Shown piece after piece: positions 11,706-24,796 of a stretch of DNA of 64,000 nucleotides. The notes beneath the pieces were generated by a model. It made no database searches and was not told the origin of the DNA. It was given only the letters and a program-made list of their open reading frames with translations. A program made the translations under genes and the position numbers. Position 1 is the stretch's first letter; every line of letters begins with the position of its first letter. This stretch comes from Macrotrachela quadricornifera (taxonomy: Eukaryota > Rotifera > Eurotatoria > Philodinida > Philodinidae): the NCBI GenBank assembly GCA_022393335.1, contig JAJEKB010021015.1:88211-152210 (forward strand), given 5' to 3'.

Positions 11706-14700
11706 GAATTTGTTTAATATTCAATAATGCTATAATATGAGATAAATTGACATATCAAAGTCATATTATAAAGATGCTTTTATATGATATCGCGCAGAAG
11801 GAGAAACAATCACTACCTGTTTACATAAAATACATTTATTAGTCATAAATTGCTTTTTCCCATAAACATATATGTCATGATGTTATCGACGAATATGTAT
11901 TAGATTTCGAGAGTTTTGCCTACGCATAAGTCATGCTTAGTAATGTTTTCTGTTTCTTGTTGTGACAAATTATTAATGGGAAAACTTTTGCTATTTGTAG
12001 GTAGATGCAGAGGTGTGGATGGGATAAAATCAAATGGGAGGAGATCGCACAAATTTATTTTTTATTTATTTTTTGAGTGGGCATTCGATGTGTTATGCTC
12101 GAATGCGCCTACACGGTGTGTAAGAAAGGGATACACATGTACATAGTGATAGATGAAGTAGAAACATAGTCAATGCATATGAAAATATTGTTCAAAGTTG
12201 CAACGCGATACTTCATGTAAGAACAAATATAATATTGTGTAGTGAAGATAAGATAGATATAGTACAATATAATAAGAACATCTAGCAAAGAAAAGGAAAA
12301 AATAGAGAAATAAAGAAATAAGAGATACTATTATTCCTGTATCATATAATGTATATTCAGAAAGGTTGGACGAATTTCTTCATTTATGATATTTTCTTTT
12401 TTTTTGGCTCATAGAAAAATGAATGCTTTCTTCTGTTCAAATAAAGTTCGAAGGTGTTTTAGAAAAATAGTAAACAATAAGATTTATAATATTCTCATTG
12501 TTGGTATTTTATTTCAACGTAGATAAAACTATTTTTGTGTAGCTATATCTGCTTACAGCTAGTTAATGATTTTAATATTTTTATTAAAATAATTGCTGAG
12601 TATTCGGAGATACAGACATTTTTATAAAAGTTTTATATTTAAAATCGAATTTCAACGTAGTTCTTTAATAAGCTTGGATGTAGAGAATAGTAATCGACAG
12701 ATTGCAAATCCTGATAGATTGAGAAATTCCAATTATTATCGATTTTACTATAGACTAAAATGATCTGAAGGAATTAATCGAATGGTATGATGACACCTTT
12801 AATGATCCGTAGTAATCTGAAACATTAAGACAACTCATAGTATTTTCTAATGCTTAGTAGAAACAAAAGAAAAGTCTTTTAAGAGAAAAAACAACTTTTG
12901 AGATTTGGACGAATACGACGAATTTTGATAAAGTTCGTTGGCTGTGATGCATCCAGTATAATCGTTGGTTAAACTTCATCAAAATTCTAAGATCCTGGAA
13001 TTGCGATCTGGTTTTAAAAAAACGGGAAAATTGATCCAATTCGTATGAAAAATCAAATGTCAAATAAATGGTACTAAATGCGTTGTGCCATGAAATCTCA
13101 TAAAATGGATGGGACATAGCAAATTGCCCGATTGCACCGTTTTTGTTCTAGAATACCCAATATGCAAATTTCTTTAACTGTGAGAAGAATGGCGAATTTC
13201 GATCGAAATCAATCTCTATTATAATTGTAAGCAGGTTCAAGTCACATTGAACCTTTTGGTTTAGTTTTTGATTTTAATCAATAAATAAAAATAGTGCGAT
13301 AAGAAATTAACTTTTAATGAGATGATATAATAAATCGAAAAAATACGGAGGCATCGAACATTGGGTCGGATAATATAATTGTTAAGCTATACATGCATCT
13401 AGAAATCGGTTACTTTTTTTTCGAAAAGAATTTTTATTACTATAGATTGCATTAATGCGAAGTTCTTTTTCATGCGATATGAAACATAGCATTTATGCAA
13501 TTTTTCGTGAGTTTTCATTTTTTTTTATTTATTTCTCTGGATATATCCATCAAAGTTGTCGTTTTGTGTCACTATGATGTTGAAAATGAAAAATCAGAAA
13601 GTATCTGTTCGGCTGCTAGATGAACATATTGAGATCGAACGTTACCATCTGTTTTTTAATGCTTGATAGAAGATTTCATTTATATATAGGAACCTTGACA
13701 GAAAGGAAAATTTCAGTGGAATTTCTTTTTCTTCAACATTCGAGGTAATTAAAATAAAAACAGCAAGGAAAGTTAGCTTCCATTCTCTTCAAGCAACTGA
13801 TTTTATTTACGATAGCTATGAATACAGCAAATCACAATTAATGAATCATATAGATAAATAAACTATCTAACAGCAATCGTTTTCTGAAATATGTTGATAG
13901 GTATTGATAGAACTTTCTAAGTGACAAATAAATCAATGGCTACTCTTCGAATTTTTTTCGAATGATTTCTCAATTTCCTCATATATCATTAATCAACATT
14001 TCAGATTTCGTACCGCCTGCCATTTAATGTAATACATACTAACTGATCCGTATCTTAACAAATTTTCTGAACAATATGGGGCATCCATTTTATTCTATTT
14101 TTACTACTTCAATGAGAACACTTAGTATTTGTTTTTGACGAAATTTTAATAAATTTTTACTGAATAAATTGGATCTTGTTACAATATTCAAAATGATAGT
14201 TCAATTATATTCCATTGATTTACCTATATTTTATATCGTTGTTACGTTTATAACTATTCAGAGTCACTGGTTCTACGTAGAAATAAACGAACAGATAAGT
14301 TTGTTTGAAGGAGATTGTTTGGCATCTTGCAAGACAATTTTTATTCATAATGAAAAAGATAAGACAGCATTTATAAAAAAAATACGAAAATGTCTTAAAA
14401 TCATTTGTTAGAAACAAAAGTTATGATTTGAAAGTAAGTCATATAATCTATTAGTTTTTCTGAATGATTATTAGATTTTTGTTTCCTAGATGTACGTTGA
14501 AGAAAGATCCAAAGAAATACAGTCAGAAAATAGACTCTTTGTATTCAATAAAGATAATAAAACGAAAAACGAGAATTAGAACTTAACAATCGAATATGAT
14601 GTTAAATCTCACCTCTTTTTTCACTCTATCATTTATGATGCTATTATAAAATAGTTATTACTATTGAAATATTAAGTTATGAATTTTAGTTTTCTATATA

Positions 14701-16022
14701 AGACAACGAATTCTATTTGTTTTATTCCCTTTGATCTAATCGAAATTATAAACGTACTATTAAGTGTTTAACTGGTTATAAACTGTCTTTAAATCAACAA
14801 CTTATCTAATTGAAGCATAAATTTTATGATGGATATCAATAGACTAGATAAACAGAAGAGCAGTCACTTCTTTTACAAAAGAAGACGTAAAAAATTCGAA
14901 AAATCAATTGAATATGATTTATTAAGTTTTCCTAATAGCTTACCAAACAGTTTAATATACTTTTATGTTTCGATTGTTAACATATCCAAGAACTATGGAA
15001 TCTTCATAACAAAGTATAACTTTGTATGCTATCATAAATACAATGGTATACATTAAATCAAAAAGGAAATCATTGTAGTTAAATTTCATGGAAAAATTTG
15101 CTTTTATTATTGATGAATCGGATAATATTATTTTGACTACTGCTCAAGAATTTGTTACTAAAAGGTGGATTGTGTTTGTATTATTGAATGTCATAAATAG
15201 CTCCTTAATTATAGCTAAATAAGAAAAAGATAAATTAAATATAATTCTTGCAAATACTAATATTACTCATTTAATGTTGCAGAGTAATTCGACCTTAATA
15301 AGTCGAACCAAAGTTGTCATAGATTCAGAATTCTTAAATGGTTCTTTTTCAGCGTTCTTGGAAGTGTAAGATTCAAATCCAATTTGGGTGTGATTTCTTT
15401 TCTCTGAAAAATATTGCTCGTGTAATTCAGGAGAAATAAAACACTGAAGGAAGCAAGAAATGTTTAGCATAATGACAGTAGCTATTCGTTCTTTTATTTG
15501 CTGTTGAAATGTCAAATTAAGAGATTGTGAAAGGCAAGTAAATCATTGATGAATAATATGGATAACACAGAAGAAATTTTAAAAGTTATAGTGACGAAAT
15601 TAAAATAATGACTTTTATAGATCGATCAAGTAAAATCATAAAAATAGTCTAACTTTTGGTTTTGGGTAATAGTTCATACATTACTAGTTACTATAGTATA
15701 GAAATTTTTATTGAAAGTAGTGATGATCGAATTAAAATGTTTTTATCAATAAAACATAGTTTTTAATCATTAGAAAAACTCAAGACAAAACATAATGTAA
15801 TATGAACAATAACAATGAGTCACTTAAAGTGAAAAGAAAACATTCACACTGCAAATATATACACAAAAACAAATATTTCTTAAATTTTTTTTTCTTCCTT
15901 TCTTGATTAAGAGGGGTTTCTTCTTCACTTGGAAAAAACCAGCTTATTAAATTGGAATTTTTTTTTTACTTCAGTTCATTTTTTGATTTGGAAAATTTAT
16001 TAAACTTAGAATATTTCTGATT
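11706..16022. other. Intergenic, AT-rich desert
   Basis: 4.3 kb without a supportable gene. Short open frames (12854-13117, 14169-14411, 14826-15056, 15267-15515) are below 95 residues, have no family motif and have compositions typical of chance frames in AT-rich DNA. Confidence 0.5.
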
Positions 16023-16757
16023 TTGGTCATGTGTTATTATACCTTTATACAACCACATGAAAAAGACAAATATATCATTAGAATTGCTAGTGCTATTGGA
16101 TGCGTCGCTCTCCTTCTTCTATGTATTGGTATAGGACTTCCAACTTGGTATGTTGGTTATAGTCCAGATACAAAATCAATTATGGCAACAGCAAATTATT
16201 TTTACACATGTCATTCACCTACAGTTGAAGGTTCAACACCCCTTACATGTATCAGTTATAGTTCATACTTGTGCAATCAATTAATACCTATTGGATGTCA
16301 AAATGCAACAACACTTGGATGTATGAATCCAGAAAGAAGTGCCAGATTATATCGATATCTTGATGCTCCTATTACTTATATATCATCGGAAGATTTAGAA
16401 CGATTACATGCTTCAGGAGCGTTAGCTATTATTGGTATTGTTTTCTTGGCCATTTCTATCAGTCTAACATTAATTTTAAGCTTTGGCCATTTTTCTCCTA
16501 TTCTCCTTTATGTTCCATTAGGACTTCTTTTTATATCTGATGTTTTTCTTGTCGTATCTCTTGTAGCAGGATCATTAGTAATTCGTTATTATCATGTTGG
16601 TTGTGGTTTATTTGTTACAGGCACACTGATTACTTTTCTCTTTACGATTATCGGTGGATTCGCAGTAGGTCGACTTGAAGCAAGAACATTAAAAATAGAA
16701 AGTTCACCACAAGCGCAGAAGTATGAAATCCCACAAATTAATGGTACTCCTCAGTAA
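16023..16757 (+). CDS. Claudin/PMP22-like tetraspan membrane protein
   Basis: 244-residue protein with four predicted membrane spans at about 21-41, 130-153, 158-185 and 192-215. A large Cys-rich first extracellular loop (residues 42-129; six Cys, one NxT site) follows the LPTWYVGYS motif, which resembles the tryptophan-containing start of the first claudin loop. The second loop is short. The C-terminal tail is about 28 residues, hydrophilic, and has no obvious PDZ-binding end. This is the overall plan of claudin/PMP22/EMP proteins, which act in cell junctions or as membrane organisers. The loop does not show a clear W-GLW-C-C signature, so the exact family is open. A polyadenylation signal AATAAA lies at 16884. 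The first Met is used; Met3 is an alternative. Intact and intronless as read. Confidence 0.7.
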   Translation: MVMCYYTFIQPHEKDKYIIRIASAIGCVALLLLCIGIGLPTWYVGYSPDTKSIMATANYFYTCHSPTVEGSTPLTCISYSSYLCNQLIPIGCQNATTLGCMNPERSARLYRYLDAPITYISSEDLERLHASGALAIIGIVFLAISISLTLILSFGHFSPILLYVPLGLLFISDVFLVVSLVAGSLVIRYYHVGCGLFVTGTLITFLFTIIGGFAVGRLEARTLKIESSPQAQKYEIPQINGTPQ

Positions 16758-19700
16758 TTACGTCTTCTGGAATGATTACATATTCCAAAGTAGTAAAAAA
16801 CAAAGATACTATCACATTGAAATATTATATCAATCATATTATGTTTTGACTGGATGAAACTATACAGTTTGTTTATATTATTAAATAAATTTTTGTAAAG
16901 ATGATAATAAAAGAAAAATAAAAGCACATTAGTATGCACAATTTAGCAAAATTTTATTCATCTTCCACCTATACAAATAACATTGTAATATTCATAAAAA
17001 CTTTCAAAAGCAATACAATTCGATCGTTCTACTTTCTTGTTACTATTTGAAGCTATAAAATATGAAATCTTACATAGGGATAACACTTTATGCTTATTTT
17101 GCTTTGAACAGGTAAGATAAAACTGACTTCATTTACTTTAGTTCACTTGTTAAAGTAAAGATAAAGTACTAACTCTAATCTAGTAACTAATTATCAGTAA
17201 ATCAAGATTTTTCTCCTTTAAAATCATCAAAATTCATCAAAAAAAAATCATTTGTTGATATTAAAACTCTTATATGTGTATTCTCGGAATTAACATGACG
17301 TTAAACAGTGTATATTATTAAAAAGAGGATTTTTATCATAATATTCGTCTCTTTAGAAGATATCGCACGTAAGTCACGACCAATGTTGCTCAATCGATGT
17401 ATCCAATTTGGCTGATGCTTTTTCAGTAGGTAGCTCTAACAAAGTTAGGAAAAAACTGAAAATTTCAGCTCTAATAGAAAAGCTATTCTGGAGATACCAA
17501 TGATGCAAGCATGAGGGAGTGAGTTATATTTGGAGTGCTTTTTTATGCACTTCTTTTCAAATTCTATAGAAGGACACGATTGGGAACTGAGATTTTTTTA
17601 CCATATATACTATTAATTGTGGACTTTTTTTTGACAGTAATAGAAATATCATATCGACTGATAATTTTTGCATGTCATCACATACCATTTTCAGAAAGCA
17701 TGCTCATCTAGAAAAAGCAAGTTAGTCGAATCAACGCTCTAGAATATGTTGAAAATAGTCTTATATGAAAGAGCACATCAAACTGCGTCGGTTGGTGTTT
17801 TCAAAACCTTGTAGGATTGAATTTTTCTATAGAACATTTTTTTTGAACATATCATTATCATTAATTGTCATTCTTCGAAAAATAATTATACAATCCGATA
17901 GCCCATAAAATTCTCTACAATTCTATATATAAACATCTTAAATTATACTTGTTCACTAAAACAATTTCAAGTACATGAAAGACACTCAGCGTAAGTGGTC
18001 CTAGTTTATAGTTTCTGTTCTTTTTCTATTCAGCTTTTCAAAAAGTTTTCAACCGTAAGCGTACGTTAATGTAAGGGAAGTTATGTATTCTGATAGTGAG
18101 TGAAATTCTGCATCTACTGGTGTATTCTTCAAAAAACTAAGGACCATGCACAGTTATTTGTTAGGGATAATAAGTAGGATACTATGTGACAAGATGGTGA
18201 AGTCTAGTGGGATATAGCAATATTCATCATTATAACTCAATTTGAGACAAAAATAAATAGCATATTCAGAATCAGTGTAAAAAACTGTATCAGATCGGAT
18301 ATTTTATGGTAAAATTCATTCGAATGAAAAATTGACCTCTGATCCATCACCGCACTTTTCTTTTCAAAAATTTTACGTAACTCTCCCCAAGCCGATTTTA
18401 GGTAATGAAATCTCAGGTAGGAATCAGACATTTTCAATACACTAAACAAATTCACAATGTAATTTTTTTATGCAAATTCCTATACCGTTATTGTTCTGAT
18501 GTTTTTTACAACGTAGATGAAGATTTCCTGTGTCTAAAGTGCAGTTCAATGAAATGGCTCAAAGCCGATTGATTCTAAATACATGTTTGCATTTGAAACT
18601 TTTCTGTAGACTGACGTTGCACTTAAACTAAAGTTGTAAAATGTGGATCTGAAGAGTACTAACTAAGAGTGAGAACCAATTATAGCTTGATTATTATACG
18701 ATCATTGTCGAGATTGATAGAAAGTTATTTAGTATATGATAATTACCAGAATTTTAATTGACAAAAGAATGCAATATCTTTAAAATGATTATGAGATTTA
18801 AAGTAGAAAATTAAAAATCTTGATTCTGAATTTGAAAATTTTTAGTCCAATGAACTCTATTCCATGATCGATGTTGAAACAAAACCAACATTTGTATGTT
18901 TATTTGAATATATATTTTTGTTACAAGTGGAAGATTTTTCTCTCATCTGCATTAATATTAATCAAAAAATAATGATTCTCTCCCTACTTTAAATTCGTCA
19001 TTGAGAATTACATAAAAAATGCTGAGCTTACACTAAATTAATGATATATCGATGCCTATGATTATTGTAGGTTATGTCCTGAAATAGTTCACAGAGGTAT
19101 TCATTCAAATTCGAAGATAACTTTTGCTTGTTATTGAATAATTGCATTAGAAGAAAATAGAGAATCGAGGAAAAACAACTAAGTCAATTTACTACGAATT
19201 CAAAAATTCAACTGACACATGGCTCCAAAGTAAATAAAGTCTTCTAATGAAAAATTCAAGCTCTACATATAAAAAAAGACTCCATTAAAAAATGTTTTTA
19301 GAAGTGACGAATTTTGTTTATTGAAATGTTGAAATGAGGAATGGTTTATTTTTGATAAAGTAAATGTTAATAATGATTTATAGAGAGTTAAGTAATTCGT
19401 TCAAGTAGTTGTTATATATTCTGCAGTTTTTTTTAAATCCAGAACTAAGGATCCATATTTCATATGTATAATTCCATTGTGAATTGTGATGGATTCAAAA
19501 TCAATATCTCAAAGAACATTATTATTTCGATTAATTCATTACAAATTGAACATAGTCAAACAGATTAATAACTGTTATAATATTAATGAAATCAAGAAGA
19601 ATGATGGCTTCTTCGAATAACTTTCGATAAGTACAAGATAGAGATCTGGAATTTTTATCAATCGAAAGAGCAAAAAAATCTTTATCAGTAATCATACCTA

Positions 19701-22700
19701 AGATATCCTGAGAAACTTTTTTTAAGTCTTTAGTTACACCTTTGAAAAAGTTGATTTTGTAAAACACTTGACTCGAGATCTGCAAATGGTTTCTCAGGTA
19801 CATCTTTAGTATGATTATTAATGGAAATTTATCCCCTCTCTCGAACGATGAAAATCGTAGGTCTATATCTTGTATCTATCGAAAGTTATTTCAAAAATCT
19901 ATCTTTCTTCTTGATTTTTTAAATCAATAATACATATGAAGATATTTGGCAGCGAAAAAAGTGTCACCGTATTTTCAGTACTCGGTTTATACAGTAAAAT
20001 GCTAAACGAATTATACTGATAAAATCATAAAAAAATAAAGAAGAGTAATCCTAGTGAGGTGCACCATAATTTGATTTAGTTTCGCATGATAATTCTGAAC
20101 ATACTATTTAGCGGGTAACATAGAAATAATTGAGCACTTAGCATCACTTAATACGATCTATTAAAAAAAACAAAATAAGGTATGAAAAAAAAGTCCTCAA
20201 AACTTTTGATGTTGATATAAAAGAAAATTTTTTTGAGAATTGTTTCAATGAACTATACCATAAGATGCAGCGTAAAAAGCTCTACAATCTATGAATGACA
20301 GTTCATTTTACAATTCTGTTCTTTTGTGTATAAATTCAACAAAACTCTGAATGACAAGGCTTGGATAATGCAAAAAAATCCTTATTCAGCACATGATCAA
20401 TGTATTTTTGTCTTCTTTCCTATATAGAAGTTTCTATTGATAGAAACAAAATACACTGTAAGTTGCAACGTGAAAAGCTCTATAATTTGCATAAGACGTC
20501 TTTTCTTACAATTGTGCTTTTTGTTTTTAAAAGCAAAGAAATCAGAAGCAATTAAACTCAGATGTTGTAAAAAAGTACTTTTTTCAGTTTATTTTTTCAT
20601 ATTTTGTCGGTTTTAAAAGCACAAAGTGCGCTTGTACAAGAATCTGTTATATGTAGATTATAGAGTTTTTCGTACTGCATCGTGTGGTCTATTATGTTTT
20701 TTAGTTATACATATCAATTAATTCTATACCTCTACAAGATGCAGTATGAAAATCTCAATCACTTACAACGAACAGCTTAGTTTATCGTTGCATTTTTTGT
20801 TTTCGAAATAAATGTTATTATGAGTGATCAAATTTTGACACTATGAATAGTGGTGGCGAGAAATTTTACTTTTTTTTCAAAACAAAAAGTATACAATTAA
20901 GATACGTTTAGGTTTGTTGATTGCAGAACTTTTCACATTGTATCTAGTAGTATATTTTACGCTGTATTTTTAAATAGAAACTAATTGATCGCCAAGCATT
21001 TTATTTATTTTGGAAATAAAATGTGCAACTATAAATTAAGTTGTCCATTGTAAGTAGTAGACTATTTCATGCTACATCTTTTAGCATATTTAATTTTTTG
21101 TAATGGAGCGTATTAAATAATACTATAATGGAATATAAAAGTGTTCAATTATTTCTGTCTCATCCATTATTTTGTTTTTAAACTAATTTTAAAAGCTTTT
21201 GAAATCTGGATGATTTCTTTTTGAAGTAGTAAGATATAAAAAAAACGAAGTACTGCGACCTTCAACATTTTTTAAAGGTACATCAAAATAATCTGATATT
21301 TCGAAAATATAAGGTTCACCATATGATCTATCATTTTAGCAAAAAAAAAATTTTATTGGTAATCGATCCTATTTCAAGTAGACCAGTCTTCAAACGAACT
21401 GCTCTTAAATAATAATATAGACATTTTTCATTAGTTTAAATGAAAAATAAAATTTCTGACATTTACTTGATTAAAATGTCTGTTTTAATGAATAAGATCG
21501 TAGTTTTTATTAAAAATTCATCAAGTTTTTTTTTTATTGTAAATGGCATGACCAAATTTATTAGAAGTTAATTATTTTTACAAAATAAAAAAAACTTAAA
21601 AGAGTTATTATCTCGCATGATGAAGTTCAGATAGATTTTTAAAAAAAAGCTAGACATATCTATCTTAAGATTCGACAGAAAAAAATTGCGTGAGTGCATC
21701 AATTTTTTTATATAGAGATAAAATAGAGCAGATTAAATAACATCTCATAGACTTTTTCCTATAAAAGAATAAATTTAACAGATAGTCATCAAATATCAGA
21801 TGATATTAGAAGAAAGAAAAATCCTTTTTTTTAATTAAAAGTAAATATTAGTACATTTATTTTATATTCAACAAAATTAAAATTTAATAATCAAAAATTT
21901 GTTGGTTCACTCTTTAAAAACAAGACATGTCATTTCATGGACATTATAAAGAGTCGATTATTAATTATTGAGAATATTTCTAAGATCAATGTGTCACAGA
22001 CACTAAAATTCTTTGCATTATTGAGTAAAAGCAAAGATATACAATAAAATTCTGTCATAAACAAAACATAGAATTATTCTATTTTTATCAATACAGATTA
22101 AACAAGATTAATTATTATAATAAAAAATAATCTTGAAGTATTCTCTTTACTTAAATATAAAGAAAAATATATATATATATATTTAGAAACCTTAATGATC
22201 TACGCATTATTATTTTATGATTAAGTGCTGAGTTTTTCAAAATGAGCAAGTTAGAAAATAATAATATAACTATTTTATTCTTTTTCCATCTTATATATCA
22301 TATACATATATATATATATACGAATAAGGACATAATTGAAAATTTTTTGCGCATGATGTATTATGCGCTTGAATCATTGATACAGAATAGAGATAATGGA
22401 AAAAATGTCTAAAGCACTATATAACTTTTATTCATTTACTGAAATCATATTTTGAATAAATTACATTAATTATTTATATTCTACTTTCAATTTCATTATA
22501 TATTTCGTATTTTCAATTTAACTACTATTTTTTAACATAAAACTGTAATTGTAGATATGTTTTTTTTTCTTATCATCTTTACAAATAAATGATACTTTAG
22601 TTCAATTTAATTATTCATAATTAAATCAAGTAAAAATACTTCAAAATAATTTTCATTGTTGACAATAACAAAAACTCTACTTGTTTATCTTAATTAAAAT

Positions 22701-23378
22701 AAGTCAAAAAATAGATCAAAATTCTCATATAATTATTTTAACATTTTTATTTTCCAGCTGAGATTAATACAAGAATAGAAATGCACTAAAAAAACTAAAG
22801 ATCATGCATCTGAATATATTGTCCTAAAGGTTAGAAAAAAAATTACATTCTTCTAGGTACATCAATATAATAGAAATAAAAAAAAACATAGTTACAATTA
22901 ATTAATTTTATATATCATCTGTATTCTACGACGTATATTAAACAACTGATGATATGTATGGAAAAATAAAGTTTTTAGTTTAGTTCTTTTTTTTTTTTTA
23001 ATATAAATAATGAAGTCTTATTATGATTGAAATATAGTTGAATTTGATAAACTGTTAAGCCATAGAATAATAAGAAAGAAGAAGTTATGTTAAAAAAAAA
23101 CTAGTGTTATTATATTGGCCTCTCTTATTTCTAAAACATGAAAGAGAGAACGAGTACAACTATCAAGCATAAAACATACTTATAGATAAATAATAAGCAA
23201 AAAAAAAAGAAAAGAAAAGAAAATGAGACATACTTATAGAAAAAAAAGAAAAATAGATTTCCATTGTTTTCATTCTTTATTTTTCTTATAGAAGAGAAAA
23301 AAAAGGAAATAAAACATTCATCTAACATCGTATATAGAACATTTATTTTATTAAAGATAATATTCAATTTAATATATT
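16758..23378. other. Long AT-rich gene desert
   Basis: 6.6 kb with no supported gene. It holds the motif cluster at 20258-21110 (listed separately), AT dinucleotide runs near 22171-22184 and 22303-22320, and a purine-rich A/G tract at about 23190-23310 directly before the GPCR gene. Frames at 18237-18455 (minus) and 19531-19803 (minus) are unrecognised and probably chance. Confidence 0.5.
20258..21110. repeat. Cluster of diverged 40-60 bp motif copies, both orientations
   Basis: Six related copies in 850 bp. Minus-type copies (like AAGATGCAGCGTAAAAAGCT) lie near 20268, 20453 and 20732. Plus-type copies (like ATAGAGTTTTTCGTACTGCA) lie near 20660, 20930 and 21058. A seventh copy lies 10 kb away at 9841. 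The shared core is TGTAGAGCTTTTCRYRCTGCATCTTGTGG with heavy drift. Copies are unequally spaced (about 70-200 bp). Confidence 0.6.
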
Positions 23379-24796
23379 ATGGATTGTACAGAAATATTTC
23401 AACAAAGAAATTATTCTTTTTTTATGTTAAATCAAGCTTTTAATGATGATTCAGGTTCATGGTGGTGGTGGATTAATGTCATTGGTATGAATATTTATTT
23501 TTATTTCTTATTATATATAAAAATAAAATTTATCTTTTCATTTCATATAGGTACATTAATATTTGGTTTAATTGGTTTAATTGGAAATTTAATATGTTTT
23601 TTCTTAATATGTCGTTATTCATTATCTTCTCATTCATTTGTTGAATATCTTCGAGCATTATCATTTTTTGATTTTTTTACATTATTATATGAATTTCTTC
23701 AATCATTAAATGATTTATTTCTATATTTATTTTCAAAAAATGTTTTAAATTTTCGTTTATCAATAATATGTAAATTTTATGATTATTCAAAATATTCAAT
23801 AATACTACTTTCATGTTGGACAATTGTTGGTTTAACAATTGATCGTTATATTCTTGTTTGTAATCCTTGGTCAAAAAAATGGCCAAATTTTTCTCGTCGT
23901 TTATGTAATTCTCAATCTGCTAAATATTTTATATTAATATTAATAATATTTTCTCTTACAATTAATATTCCACATTTAATTTATAAAGAATGGATATGTC
24001 GACCAACAGGTTTTCAATATACTGCTATGTATAATCAAAAATTATCTTTAAATGAAACAAAAAAAATTTTATTTAAACAAATATGTTCATGTAGAGTATC
24101 GCCATTAATTAAACCGGATAAAAAAAAATTTTTTGTTTTTTGGAATAATTATATATTTCATTTTTTATTTTATACATTATTACCTGCTATAATTTTAATT
24201 GTTTGTAATACAGGTTTGTTTTATTATTTCTAATTAAAAAAAAAAAAACATTTAATAAAATTTCTTTATTATTTTAAGCAATATTAAAACGACTTCATGC
24301 ACCTCGTCGAATTGTTGGTCATCAAAATGAACATATTCGTTCAAAAATAACTGGAACATTAACATTAGTATCATTAATATTTCTTTGTTTATATTTTCCA
24401 TATGCAATTGTTCAAACATTATCTTATTTTGTTGTACGTTATTATCAATCTCATTGTAGTATTCTATTAATATTAATATTTCATATATTACGACGTTTAA
24501 GTGAATTATTAAATATTGGTGCATTGGGTATTAATTTTTTTTTATATATTTTATGTGTTCATCATTATCGTTCATCAGCAATTAAAATGTTAGGTTTACA
24601 TCATTTTCAATCATTTAAAAAATATTTAATAAATGAACATAAAACTAATCAAGCAATAAATGAAAATACTCAAATAAATAATAATAAAATGTCAACACAA
24701 CAAGATTCATCATCAATTAGATTATTAAAAGTAACATTATCACATGATGGATATTCAATTTCATCATTATATAATAATAGTCGATCATCAAAATAA
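23379..24796 (+). CDS. Rhodopsin-like (FMRFamide-receptor-like) GPCR, three exons
   Basis: Join 23379-23484, 23551-24213 and 24279-24796: 428 residues. Intron 1 (66 bp, 23485-23550) and intron 2 (65 bp, 24214-24278) both have GT-AG ends and keep the frame; the splice junctions restore VIG-TLIFGLIG and CNT-A-ILKRL. The receptor has GN at 47-48 in TM1, a TM3 Cys at 109, and a canonical TIDRY at 131-135 closing TM3. A long, lysine-rich second extracellular region holds several Cys (CSCR). A basic third loop (HAPRRIVGHQNEH) precedes TM6. TM7 reads GALGINFFLYILC, where the usual NPxxY is replaced by INFFLY. A Ser/Asn-rich cytoplasmic tail of about 70 residues follows. It is presumably a peptide or chemosensory receptor at the cell surface; the ligand is unknown. 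AT content is extreme even at third positions. Confidence 0.85.

Noticed and set aside
15267..15515. 82-residue minus-strand frame with a polar central part
   Set aside because: Composition is slightly coding-like, but no homologous motif, splice site or continuation was found.
23131..23367. Phe/Tyr-rich minus-strand frame
   Set aside because: Low-complexity A/G tract translated in reverse.
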